Shown here: positions 25,276-32,550 of the stretch, piece by piece
Numbering within the stretch: position 1 is the stretch's first letter
Layout: every line of letters begins with the position of its first letter
NCBI GenBank assembly: GCA_903951825.1
Contig: CAJBDJ010000029.1
Location: 1-52,685 of the forward strand
Source of the DNA: an uncultured Pseudomonadota bacterium
GTDB lineage: Bacteria > Pseudomonadota > Gammaproteobacteria > Burkholderiales > Rhodocyclaceae
DNA: 52,685 nucleotides
Direction: 5' to 3'
Made by a program: the position numbers and the translations under genes
The notes under the pieces: generated by a model
The model's input: only the letters and a program-made list of their open reading frames with translations
What the model was told of the DNA's origin: nothing
Databases searched by the model: none

Positions 25276-26874
25276 TCAGGCCATGGCCTCGTACAGCGGC
25301 AGGGTCAGAAACTCCGGGTAATCCGCGGTCAGCGACATCGTGTCGAAAATCACCGCGGCTTGTTCGTAGCTGGCCGTGCCTTCGCCCTGGGCGCTGACGG
25401 TAACCTTCACCTTTGCCAGTTCTTCGGCAATCATCGCGCGAACCATGGTGTCGGTGACCTTGCGGCCATCATCGAGAATGCCCTTCGGCGAAATCACCCA
25501 TTGCCAGACCTGCGAACGGGAGATTTCGGCGGTCGCCGCATCTTCCATCAAGTTGTGGATCGGCACGCAACCGTTGCCGGCCAGCCAGGAGCCGAGGTAG
25601 TGAATGCCGACATTGATGTTGTTGCGCAGACCGCCTTCGGTGATCGGCGTTTCCGGCTTGAAATCCAGCCACTGCGCCGCCCCGAAGCTGCCGCTGACCT
25701 GTTTTTCCCACTGATTCGGGCGCTCGCCGAGCACTTTGACAAACTCTTCCATGGCGATCGGCACGAGACCCGGATGCGCCACCCAGCCACCGTCATAGCC
25801 ATCGTTGGCGTCGCGGGTCTTGTCGTGGCGAATCCCGGCCAGCGCCTTTTCGTTGGCCAGCGGGTCGTTCTTGATCGGGATCAGCGCCGACATGCCGCCC
25901 ATTGCCGGCGCGCCGCGCTTGTGGCAAGCCTGCACCAGGGCCAGAGCGTAGGAGCGCATGAAGGGGACTTCCATAGTGATCGCGCTGCGCTGGGCGAGGC
26001 AGAAATCCTTGTTCTTCTTGAACTTCTTGATGCACGAAAAAATGTAGTCCCAGCGCCCGGCGTTCAAGCCGGCCGAGTGGTTGCGCAGTTCGTAGAGGAT
26101 TTCTTCCATTTCGAAGGTGGCGAGAATCGTTTCGACCAGCACGGTGGCCTTGATCGTCCCTTGCGGCAGGCCGATGTGCTCCTGGGCCATGACGAAAATG
26201 TCGTTCCACAGACGGGCTTCGAGGTGCGATTCCATCTTCGGCAGGTAGAAAAAGGGGCCGGCACCGCGGGCGATCTGCTCTTTGGCGTTGTGGAAAAAGA
26301 CAATGGCGAAGTCGAAAATTCCGCCGCCGACGCGCTGCCCGTCAACCAGCACGTGCTTTTCGTCGAGGTGCCAGCCGCGCGGACGAATCTGCAGGGTGGC
26401 GATCTTGTCGTTGAGCTTGTATTCCTTGCCGTTGTCGCCCTTGAACGAGAGTTCGCGGCGAATCGCTTTGTACAGGTTGATCTGCCCCTGGATCTGGTTG
26501 TCCCAGTTCGGCGAGTTGGAATCTTCGAAATCGGTCATGTACGAATCGGCGCCGGAATTGAAGGCGTTGATGATCATCTTGGCCTCGACCGGGCCGGTGA
26601 TTTCGACGCGGCGGCAGTGCAGCGCCGGTGGCAGCGGGGCAACCTTCCAGTCGCCGGCGCGAATGTGGGCGGTTTCCGGCAGAAAATCGGGCATTTCGCC
26701 GGCGTCGATGCGTGCCTGGCGGACGACTCGCGCTTTCAGCAACTCCTGGCGACGGCTTTCGCAGGCGCGGTGCAGTTTGGCGACCAGCGCCAGCGCGTCG
26801 TGGGTGAGGATGGATTCGTAACCCGGCTTGATGGCGCCGGTGATTTGCACGCCCTGCGGAAGATTGAGGCTCAT
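25276..26874 (-). CDS. aceB: malate synthase A
   Basis: 532 residues, the usual length of the A isoform. It condenses glyoxylate and acetyl-CoA to malate in the glyoxylate shunt. Family motifs include YMTDFEDSNSPNWDNQIQGQ, TLQIRPRGWHLDEKH, FFYLPKMESHLEARLWND, MGGMSALIPIK and GYDGGWVAHPGLVP. AGGAG lies seven bases before the ATG. Isocitrate lyase (aceA) is not in the window. A LysR regulator is divergent, 150 bp away, and may control it. The next gene downstream on the same strand is lrgA. Confidence 0.96.
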   Translation of the reverse strand: MSLNLPQGVQITGAIKPGYESILTHDALALVAKLHRACESRRQELLKARVVRQARIDAGEMPDFLPETAHIRAGDWKVAPLPPALHCRRVEITGPVEAKMIINAFNSGADSYMTDFEDSNSPNWDNQIQGQINLYKAIRRELSFKGDNGKEYKLNDKIATLQIRPRGWHLDEKHVLVDGQRVGGGIFDFAIVFFHNAKEQIARGAGPFFYLPKMESHLEARLWNDIFVMAQEHIGLPQGTIKATVLVETILATFEMEEILYELRNHSAGLNAGRWDYIFSCIKKFKKNKDFCLAQRSAITMEVPFMRSYALALVQACHKRGAPAMGGMSALIPIKNDPLANEKALAGIRHDKTRDANDGYDGGWVAHPGLVPIAMEEFVKVLGERPNQWEKQVSGSFGAAQWLDFKPETPITEGGLRNNINVGIHYLGSWLAGNGCVPIHNLMEDAATAEISRSQVWQWVISPKGILDDGRKVTDTMVRAMIAEELAKVKVTVSAQGEGTASYEQAAVIFDTMSLTADYPEFLTLPLYEAMA

Positions 26875-27024
26875 GGTGGCTCCTGACTATCGGTTGAACA
26901 GCGCGTCAGCCCGTCGGGGCGGGCAAAACGCGGGAAAAATTGGTGCAACGCGGCAAATTGTATTGCCGTTTTTATTAAACAAAAACCCGGCTAGAATCAT
27001 TTCATCTTTTACTTAAAGTATTAA

Positions 27025-27927
27025 ATGGACAGGCTAAAACAGATCGAGGCCTTCGTCTCAGCCGCCACCCGTGGCAGCCTCTCGGCGGCGGCGCGGATCG
27101 AGAAGGTAACGCCGGCAATCATCGGTCGACGCCTCGATGCCCTGGAGTCGCGCCTCGGGGTGAAGTTGCTGCTGCGCACCACGCGCAAGCTGACGATTAC
27201 CTTCGAGGGGCAAGCCTTTCTTGAAGATTGCCAGAAGCTGCTCAACGAATTTGCCAACGCCGAGGCCGCGGTATCGCTGGGCGGCGTGCGCGCCAGCGGC
27301 CAGTTGCGCGTTTCGGCACCGTCTGGCTTCGGTCGCCAGCACGTCGCCCCGTGGGTCGCTGACTTCATGAGCGCCAATCCGGAAGTGACCGTCAGCCTCG
27401 ATTTGAGCGACCGCTTGGTTGACTTGCTCAACGAGAACATCGATTGCGCGATTCGCATCGGCGAACTCACCGATTCCAGCCTGGTCAGCGTTCGCCTTGG
27501 CGAAATGCGCCGCATGGTGGTGGCCAGCCCAGCCTACCTGGTCGCCCATGGCGTGCCACGCACGCCGGCCGATCTGGCGGCGCACAACTGCCTCTCACTC
27601 GGTCAGCAGCGCGGCTGGATGTTCCGCGATCCGCAGAGCGGCGAGGTCGATACGCTGAAGGTGGGCGGCTCCTTCGAATGCAATGACGGGGCAGTCCTGC
27701 ACGAATGGGCGCTGGCTGGCCGTGGCCTCGCCTGGCGCTCGCTATGGGAGGTCGGGCAGGATTTACAGGAAGGGCGTCTGACTTCGGTGCTCGACGCCTG
27801 GCAGGCGCAACCGATGGGCATTTATGCGGTTTTCCCGCAACGCCGCCATTTGCCCTTGCGCGTTCGGCTGTTCATCGACCTCCTGAAAGCAACCTACAGC
27901 CGCCCGAGCTATTGGGAATTGCGCTGA
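27025..27927 (+). CDS. LysR family transcriptional regulator
   Basis: 300 residues. The N-terminal winged helix-turn-helix is MDRLKQIEAFVSAATRGSLS with RRLDALESRLGVKLLLRTTR. The C-terminal co-inducer domain has LNENIDCAIRIGELTDSSL, the signature of the CrgA-like subgroup. LysR proteins bind a promoter shared with a divergent gene and respond to a small molecule. The divergent neighbour is aceB, so control of malate synthase is a reasonable inference, not proven. No clear T-N11-A operator was singled out. Confidence 0.92.
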   Translation: MDRLKQIEAFVSAATRGSLSAAARIEKVTPAIIGRRLDALESRLGVKLLLRTTRKLTITFEGQAFLEDCQKLLNEFANAEAAVSLGGVRASGQLRVSAPSGFGRQHVAPWVADFMSANPEVTVSLDLSDRLVDLLNENIDCAIRIGELTDSSLVSVRLGEMRRMVVASPAYLVAHGVPRTPADLAAHNCLSLGQQRGWMFRDPQSGEVDTLKVGGSFECNDGAVLHEWALAGRGLAWRSLWEVGQDLQEGRLTSVLDAWQAQPMGIYAVFPQRRHLPLRVRLFIDLLKATYSRPSYWELR

Positions 27928-28133
27928 AAAAAGGGTTTTTCGTGCTCGCCAGATCATCGCAGCTAATTCAGAGAGTTATCGCGCCGAACTTCTCGGTTTT
28001 GTTCATTATTCAGGAGGTTCACCACGGCCGGTGTCAGTTTTCCTAAGAGGATGGGAATTAGGCGAAGCGCCCGAGAAGGTTTTCCGCCTTGTTCCTTCCT
28101 TTATTCGTTTGGCCTACTTTTCGCCCATGGCAT

Positions 28134-28535
28134 TCAGAGGGCTGTAACTCCTGCGGCCTTGGCGGCGTCTCGCAGCTTGCCATCCTGGCAGGCAATTGGC
28201 AGGCCATGACGCATTGCCAGTTCGAGATAGGCGGCATCGTAGCTACTCAGGTTGTAGCGCATGGCAAGTTCGAGTATTTGTCGAGGGCCCGGTGTGCCTT
28301 GATCGATCTCGATAGGTAGGGCGCAAATGCTATCCACGATCTGCCTAGCGGTATCAATATCCAGTTTCCCTCGGGTGCAGGCAGTTTTCAAAACATTAGC
28401 GAATTCCAGTTCCCAAAGCGCTGGAACGATGGCGCGATCTGTTTCCAGCTTGGCCACAATGGCTTCGGTGTAGTCGGTGGCCTGACTTTCGATATACCAG
28501 CCCGTGACTACCGAGTTATCCAGCACAAACGGCAT
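28134..28535 (-). CDS. vapC: PIN-domain toxin (VapC family)
   Basis: 133 residues of a PIN ribonuclease. The acidic site begins at D6 in MPFVLDNSVV, continues with E in ALWELEFANVL and ends with D in SYDAAYLELAMRHGLPIA and CQDGKLRDAAKAAG. The layout is that of VapC toxins, which cleave tRNA or rRNA. Its ATG overlaps the stop of the antitoxin gene by one base (TGATG), so the two are coupled. Confidence 0.9.
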   Translation of the reverse strand: MPFVLDNSVVTGWYIESQATDYTEAIVAKLETDRAIVPALWELEFANVLKTACTRGKLDIDTARQIVDSICALPIEIDQGTPGPRQILELAMRYNLSSYDAAYLELAMRHGLPIACQDGKLRDAAKAAGVTAL

Positions 28536-28789
28536 CAGTCGCGCCCGTCTTCAATGGCTTCTGAGGGAGAGGCTCCCAGGCTGACGCCATGCCGGAGGCT
28601 ACGGAGACGGGTCATGATGCCGGATACACGTTCCCGCTGCCCCTGCGCTGCCTGGCTTGGGGTACTGACCGATACTATGCGGGCAACAGGGCAGCCGTGC
28701 CGGGTGATAGTGATCTCTTCGCCGTGTTCAACGGCGTTCAACAGTTCCGAAAACCGATTCTTGGCTTCAAAGACAGCAATGCTTCTCAT
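28535..28789 (-). CDS. antitoxin of the Phd/YefM family
   Basis: 84 residues. The N-terminal part MRSIAVFEAKNRFSELLNAV and EEITITRHGCPVARIV is the Phd/YefM DNA-binding fold. The C-terminal tail should neutralise the PIN toxin. The ATG at 28789 has GGGAG nine bases upstream; the reading can be extended to 28816 but lacks that site. The operon is antitoxin first, then toxin. Such antitoxins repress their own promoter; a palindrome at 28887-28903 is a candidate operator. Confidence 0.88.
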   Translation of the reverse strand: MRSIAVFEAKNRFSELLNAVEHGEEITITRHGCPVARIVSVSTPSQAAQGQRERVSGIMTRLRSLRHGVSLGASPSEAIEDGRD

Positions 28790-28886
28790 GGTGTGTGCTC
28801 CCAAAATTCTGGACATCCAGATTATAGGCTAGCTCTCTCTTATTGGAATGGATGAGGAATGGGCAGCCACGGCAATCGCATCAAAG

Positions 28887-28903
28887 CGACAATGACATTG
28901 TCG
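28887..28903. promoter_or_regulatory. 17-bp perfect palindrome upstream of the toxin-antitoxin pair
   Basis: CGACAATG-A-CATTGTCG is a perfect 8-1-8 inverted repeat about 98 bp before the antitoxin start. Autoregulating antitoxins bind such palindromes, so it may be the operator. It may also be chance within a stretch that looks like an eroded toxin gene. Confidence 0.4.
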
Positions 28904-29038
28904 TTGACCCCATAAGCGAGCCGGTTTTGTGGTGTCGGACGAGTCTCAGGAAATGGCCTGATTCCTGTCGAGAATCGCCCACCCGCCGGCGCGTGCCTGG
29001 ATCGGCGGGTGTTTTGGGCAAAACGCCAAGGCGCGAAT

Positions 29039-29683
29039 TCAGTAGAACTGGTTGGCGACGGCCCAGACGGCAGCCTCGACGCGCGAGCGGAACTTGAGTT
29101 TTTTCAGCAGGTTGCGAATGTGTACCTTGACCGTGCTCTCCATGATGTCGAGTTCGCGGGCGATCAGTTTGTTTGATTTGCCGGCTGCCAGGCATTTGAG
29201 TATGCCTTGCTCACGTTCGGTGAGGTCGGTGTGGTTACGCCCTTCGAGGACGCTTTCCTCGCGTAGCGCAGTAGCCAGCAGGCTGGTCAGTTCGGGGCTG
29301 ATGGCATTTTGCCCGCGCATGGCGGTCGTGATCAGCTGGAGGATGGCGTCGGGGTCGTTGTCTTTCAGGATGTAGCCGTCGGAGCCGGCGCGAATTGCGG
29401 CGATCAGGTCATCCGGCGCATTCGAGACGGTGAGCAGGATGATGCGTGCGTCGATTTCCATGTCGCGCATCGTGCGCAAGGTTTCCAGACCGTTCATGCC
29501 CTTCATGTTGAGATCGAGCAAAATCAGGTCGGGGTCGTGCTGTTTTGCCAGTTCTATCCCTTCCTGCCCGCCGGCGGCTTCGCCAACGACAGAAAAGCCC
29601 GGTTCGAGGGCGAGTAGCTGACAGACGCCGCGGCGGAACAGCGGGTGGTCGTCGATGACGATGACGCGGATGATTTCGGGCAT
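29039..29683 (-). CDS. narL: nitrate/nitrite response regulator NarL
   Basis: 214 residues. The receiver domain begins IRVIVIDDHPLFRRGVCQLL and has phospho-acceptor D57 in LILLDLNMKGMNG. The C-terminal LuxR-type HTH begins LTEREQGILKCLAAGKSNK and ends with IMESTVKVHIRNLLKKLKFR, matching NarL/NarP. It is 11 bp downstream of narX and co-directional. It should bind TACYYMT heptamers, such as the site before napF. The frame stays open far upstream inside narX, but the ATG at 29683 is the natural start. Confidence 0.93.
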   Translation of the reverse strand: MPEIIRVIVIDDHPLFRRGVCQLLALEPGFSVVGEAAGGQEGIELAKQHDPDLILLDLNMKGMNGLETLRTMRDMEIDARIILLTVSNAPDDLIAAIRAGSDGYILKDNDPDAILQLITTAMRGQNAISPELTSLLATALREESVLEGRNHTDLTEREQGILKCLAAGKSNKLIARELDIMESTVKVHIRNLLKKLKFRSRVEAAVWAVANQFY

Positions 29684-29694
29684 GGCTGAGGCTT

Positions 29695-31557
29695 TCAGGT
29701 TGGCGTTTGCTGGTATTTCTGCGGCAGGAAGTGCAGGGTGATGGTCGTTCCGGCACCTGCTGCGCTGTCGATTTCGAGACGTCCGGCAAGAATCTGCGAG
29801 CGGTCGGCCATGATGCCCAGGCCAAAATGATTGGCCGGCTGCCGGCCACGGTCGAAGCCTTTGCCGTTGTCGCTGATACGGACGCTGACGGCGTGCCGGG
29901 CGTCGACGCTGATGTGCACCGCGGCGGCGCTGGCTTCGGCGTGGCGCTCGATATTCGAGAGTGCCTCGCGAATGATGCGGATAACGTGCATTTCTTCGTT
30001 GCCGGAGAGAACAATGCCTGACAAGGTGCTGTCGAGCGTCAGCGCAAAGCCGAGTTTGGCCGAAAACTCGGTGATGGTCTCGTGCAGCGCCGCATTGAAG
30101 CCGCGTTCGTCGATGCGCAGGCGGAAGGTGGTAATCAGTTCGCGCAGTTCGCGGTAGGCGGTGTTGAGGCCATCGCGCAATTCGTTGGCAATGGCGCGCG
30201 TGTCGCCGTCGTTGTCGAGGCTTTTGTCGAGGCGGGTGACCTGGATTTTGAGATAACTGAGCGACTGGGCAATCGAGTCGTGCAACTCGCGGGCAATTAC
30301 CGAGCGTTCTTCGAGTACCGCCAGACGGTGTTTTTCGCCGGCGCGGCGCATGTTGGCCAGGGCGTTCGTTACATGGTGGCCGACGGTTTCGATAATTCGC
30401 GCCTTGTCGCGCGGCAGGGAGCGGTCGTCGCGCAGGAAAATCGGCATCACGCCGCGCAGTTGCTCCGAGTCGCCGATCGGCACGACGATCATCGCGGGCG
30501 TGGTGGATTGTTCGGATTGATCTGACAAGGCGGTGTCGCTGCGGGCAAAACACCTCCCGCAATCTTGTTGGCCGCAAAAGCCCTGCAATTCGTCCTCGCT
30601 CAGGGTGCCAATGACCGGATGCGCTGGCAACTGGCCGTTTTCGCTGATGCAGATCATGCTGTGGCCGAGTTCGAGAGCGTCTTCAATATCGCGCAGGACG
30701 TCCTGAATGTTGTCCAGTGTCAAATCGCTGGCCGACAGTCGCTGGCTGATGCGGTAGAGCAATTCGAGCGATTCGTTGGTGCGCGTCAGTTCGCGGGTCT
30801 TGTCGGCGACTTTTTCTTCGAGATGGCCGTACATCCCGGCAATTTCTTCGACCATGCTGTTGAAGGCGCGTCCGAGTTGCCCCAGCTCGTCGTCTGATAG
30901 ATGCGCGACGCGAACGGCGAAGGAACCCTGCGAGACCGCCTGCGCCGCCTGCAGTAGCTGCGCCAGCGGGCAGATTACCTGCTGGCGCAGCATCCAGCCG
31001 GTCAGCAGGCTGACCAGGATGATGCAGCCGAGCAAGACAAGTTGCGTCAGCCGCAGCCAGCGTACTTTTTCTTCGAGATCTTGCTCGATCAGCAAGACGA
31101 CGGCATTGATGTCTTCGACAAAGTCGGGAATGTCGCGCTCCAGCAGGCGCAAGGCCGGCAGCGAACCGGCGGCGGACTGCTCGGCGAGGGGCTGGATGTG
31201 GCCTTTCCAGGTGTCGAGAATGGCGGCGATGCCGGTTGCTGGCGGCGAATCGGGAGCGGATTTGCTGACGATGAAGCGCTCCAGTCCGCGCAGTCGTTTC
31301 TCGAATTGCCGGGTGGTCGCCAGCGCCTGCTGGCGTAAGGCCGGCTGCTGCAATTCGCTGAGTGCGCGAAAGCTCATCATCCGTAGCGAGCCGGAAATGT
31401 TGATGGCGCTGGCTTTGCCGGAAATGTCTTCGGCAATCACTGTCGACATGACAATCGACGCAAAAGAGAGCAGGGCTAGGGCACCCATGGTCAAACCGAG
31501 GCGCACCAGAATCGAGTTGCGCAGGGTTTGCAGGATCGTCGCGAAGAGGCGTTTCAT
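29695..31557 (-). CDS. narX: nitrate/nitrite sensor histidine kinase NarX
   Basis: 620 residues. The N-terminal helix is followed by a periplasmic domain with the nitrate-binding P-box (INISGSLRMMSFRALSEL). A second helix and HAMP domain come next, then a central module with a cysteine cluster (CGQQDCGRCFARSD, about residues 325-335) as in NarX. The HisKA_3 dimerisation domain carries H426 in IARELHDSIAQSLSYL, then an HATPase. It phosphorylates NarL. It is divergent from napF and shares its control region. No strong ribosome binding site is seen before the ATG. Confidence 0.93.
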   Translation of the reverse strand: MKRLFATILQTLRNSILVRLGLTMGALALLSFASIVMSTVIAEDISGKASAINISGSLRMMSFRALSELQQPALRQQALATTRQFEKRLRGLERFIVSKSAPDSPPATGIAAILDTWKGHIQPLAEQSAAGSLPALRLLERDIPDFVEDINAVVLLIEQDLEEKVRWLRLTQLVLLGCIILVSLLTGWMLRQQVICPLAQLLQAAQAVSQGSFAVRVAHLSDDELGQLGRAFNSMVEEIAGMYGHLEEKVADKTRELTRTNESLELLYRISQRLSASDLTLDNIQDVLRDIEDALELGHSMICISENGQLPAHPVIGTLSEDELQGFCGQQDCGRCFARSDTALSDQSEQSTTPAMIVVPIGDSEQLRGVMPIFLRDDRSLPRDKARIIETVGHHVTNALANMRRAGEKHRLAVLEERSVIARELHDSIAQSLSYLKIQVTRLDKSLDNDGDTRAIANELRDGLNTAYRELRELITTFRLRIDERGFNAALHETITEFSAKLGFALTLDSTLSGIVLSGNEEMHVIRIIREALSNIERHAEASAAAVHISVDARHAVSVRISDNGKGFDRGRQPANHFGLGIMADRSQILAGRLEIDSAAGAGTTITLHFLPQKYQQTPT

Positions 31558-31681
31558 GCGTTGTATTGAGGTGTAGGCGGGTGATCTTTGGGCGTAAGGA
31601 GCGATTGCCGGCGAAACCGGCGATGCCGTTGTAGCGAATTGATTTTACGGACTAAGGCGGACGGCAGCAGCGCTAAATCAC

Positions 31682-31697
31682 TACCTATTTGTAGGTA
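31682..31697. promoter_or_regulatory. predicted NarL/NarP 7-2-7 binding site
   Basis: TACCTAT-TT-GTAGGTA lies in the narX/napF intergenic region, 90 bp before the napF start. The left heptamer matches TACYYMT exactly and the right matches the complementary AKRRGTA with one mismatch, in the 7-2-7 arrangement. It is well placed to control napF and, divergently, narX. Confidence 0.78.
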
Positions 31698-31787
31698 GAT
31701 CAGCCTTGCCGGTCGGGGCGCCGGGGTCTGTCGGCCGGTTTGGCAAGTGATTAGGATGCGGGCAGATCAACTTTGTCAGTGACCGCC

Positions 31788-32300
31788 ATGCAACTCTCCC
31801 GCCGTGCTTTTTTGGGTGCTGCCCGTACGCCTCGCGGCAATCCTGTGCGCCCCCCCTGGGCGCTTCCGGAGGACGTGTTTCAGGCGCTGTGCACGCGCTG
31901 CGGCGACTGTCTTGATGTTTGTCCGACGCATCTGCTGGTCAAGGGGTCGGGCGGTTTTCCGCTGGCCGATTTCACGCCCGGTCAAGCGCCCGCCGGCTGC
32001 ACTTTTTGCGCGGCCTGCGTGCAGGTGTGCACGCCGCAGGCATTGAAGCCGATTCCTGCGCAGCCGCCCTGGATGCACAAGGCGGTGATTGGTGCCGGCT
32101 GTCTGGCGGCTGCCAACGTCGTTTGCCGAACCTGCGGCGAACGCTGCGCGGTATCGGCGATCCGCTTTCCTCCGCGTCTCGGTGGCGTTGCCTTGGCGCA
32201 GCTCGACGCGGCACTTTGCAACGGCTGTGGTGCCTGTCTGGCGGATTGTCCGACGCTGGCCATCACCCTCCAAACCATTGCCCAAGCAGGTACCACATGA
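31788..32300 (+). CDS. napF: ferredoxin-type protein NapF
   Basis: 170 residues, cytoplasmic iron-sulfur protein that helps mature NapA before export. Cysteine clusters: CTRCGDCLDVCP (residues 35-46), CTFCAACVQVCTP (71-82), a central CRTCGERC and a last CNGCGACLADCP, giving three or four [4Fe-4S] sites. The N terminus has RRAFLGA, a Tat-like motif common in NapF. First gene of napFDAGHBC. The start is uncertain: ATG 31788 is taken, but GTG 31779 or TTG 31773 could be used; no clear ribosome binding site decides it. Confidence 0.9.
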   Translation: MQLSRRAFLGAARTPRGNPVRPPWALPEDVFQALCTRCGDCLDVCPTHLLVKGSGGFPLADFTPGQAPAGCTFCAACVQVCTPQALKPIPAQPPWMHKAVIGAGCLAAANVVCRTCGERCAVSAIRFPPRLGGVALAQLDAALCNGCGACLADCPTLAITLQTIAQAGTT

Positions 32301-32548
32301 AAATTGTCAGTCTGCTGCTGAAATTCTTGCCCCATCACGCGCCGGCGGTGTGCGCGGCGGTGGCCGCCGTTGACGGCGCCTCGGTCGCTCACGACCACGG
32401 CGACGGGCGAATGATTGTTCTGCTCGAAGACGGCGAGGGCTACGCCGTTTCCGATTCGATTATCCGGGTCCACCAGGTGCCGCACGTCATGTCGGTCACC
32501 CTGGCTTACGAATACAGCGACGAAACGCTCGCTCCTGAGGAGGTTTGA
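32297..32548 (+). CDS. napD: NapA maturation chaperone NapD
   Basis: 83 residues, the size of NapD, a ferredoxin-fold chaperone that binds the Tat signal of NapA and prevents early export. The ending [13 protein letters not shown] and the mid-segment [17 protein letters not shown] fit the family. Its ATG overlaps the napF stop by four bases (ATGA), and its end is two bases before the napA start. Confidence 0.9.
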   Translation: MKIVSLLLKFLPHHAPAVCAAVAAVDGASVAHDHGDGRMIVLLEDGEGYAVSDSIIRVHQVPHVMSVTLAYEYSDETLAPEEV

Positions 32549-32550
32549 CG

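Noticed and set aside
25129..26886. Long plus-strand open frame (585 codons) opposite aceB
   Set aside because: Antisense to malate synthase; composition is low-complexity His/Gln/Arg-rich, typical of a shadow frame.
28980..29011. Stem CACCCGCCG / CGGCGGGTG downstream of narL as a terminator
   Set aside because: On the narL strand no T run follows the stem; the run is on the other strand, where no gene ends nearby. Left unassigned.
29684..30577. Extension of the NarL frame far upstream into narX
   Set aside because: The frame is open by chance within narX coding sequence; NarL-like residues begin only at MPEIIRVIVI, where the ATG at 29683 lies.
31558..31787. Possible FNR/Anr site before napF
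   Set aside because: TTGAT and ATCAA half-sites occur (near 31644 and 31766), but never with the required TTGAT-N4-ATCAA spacing.
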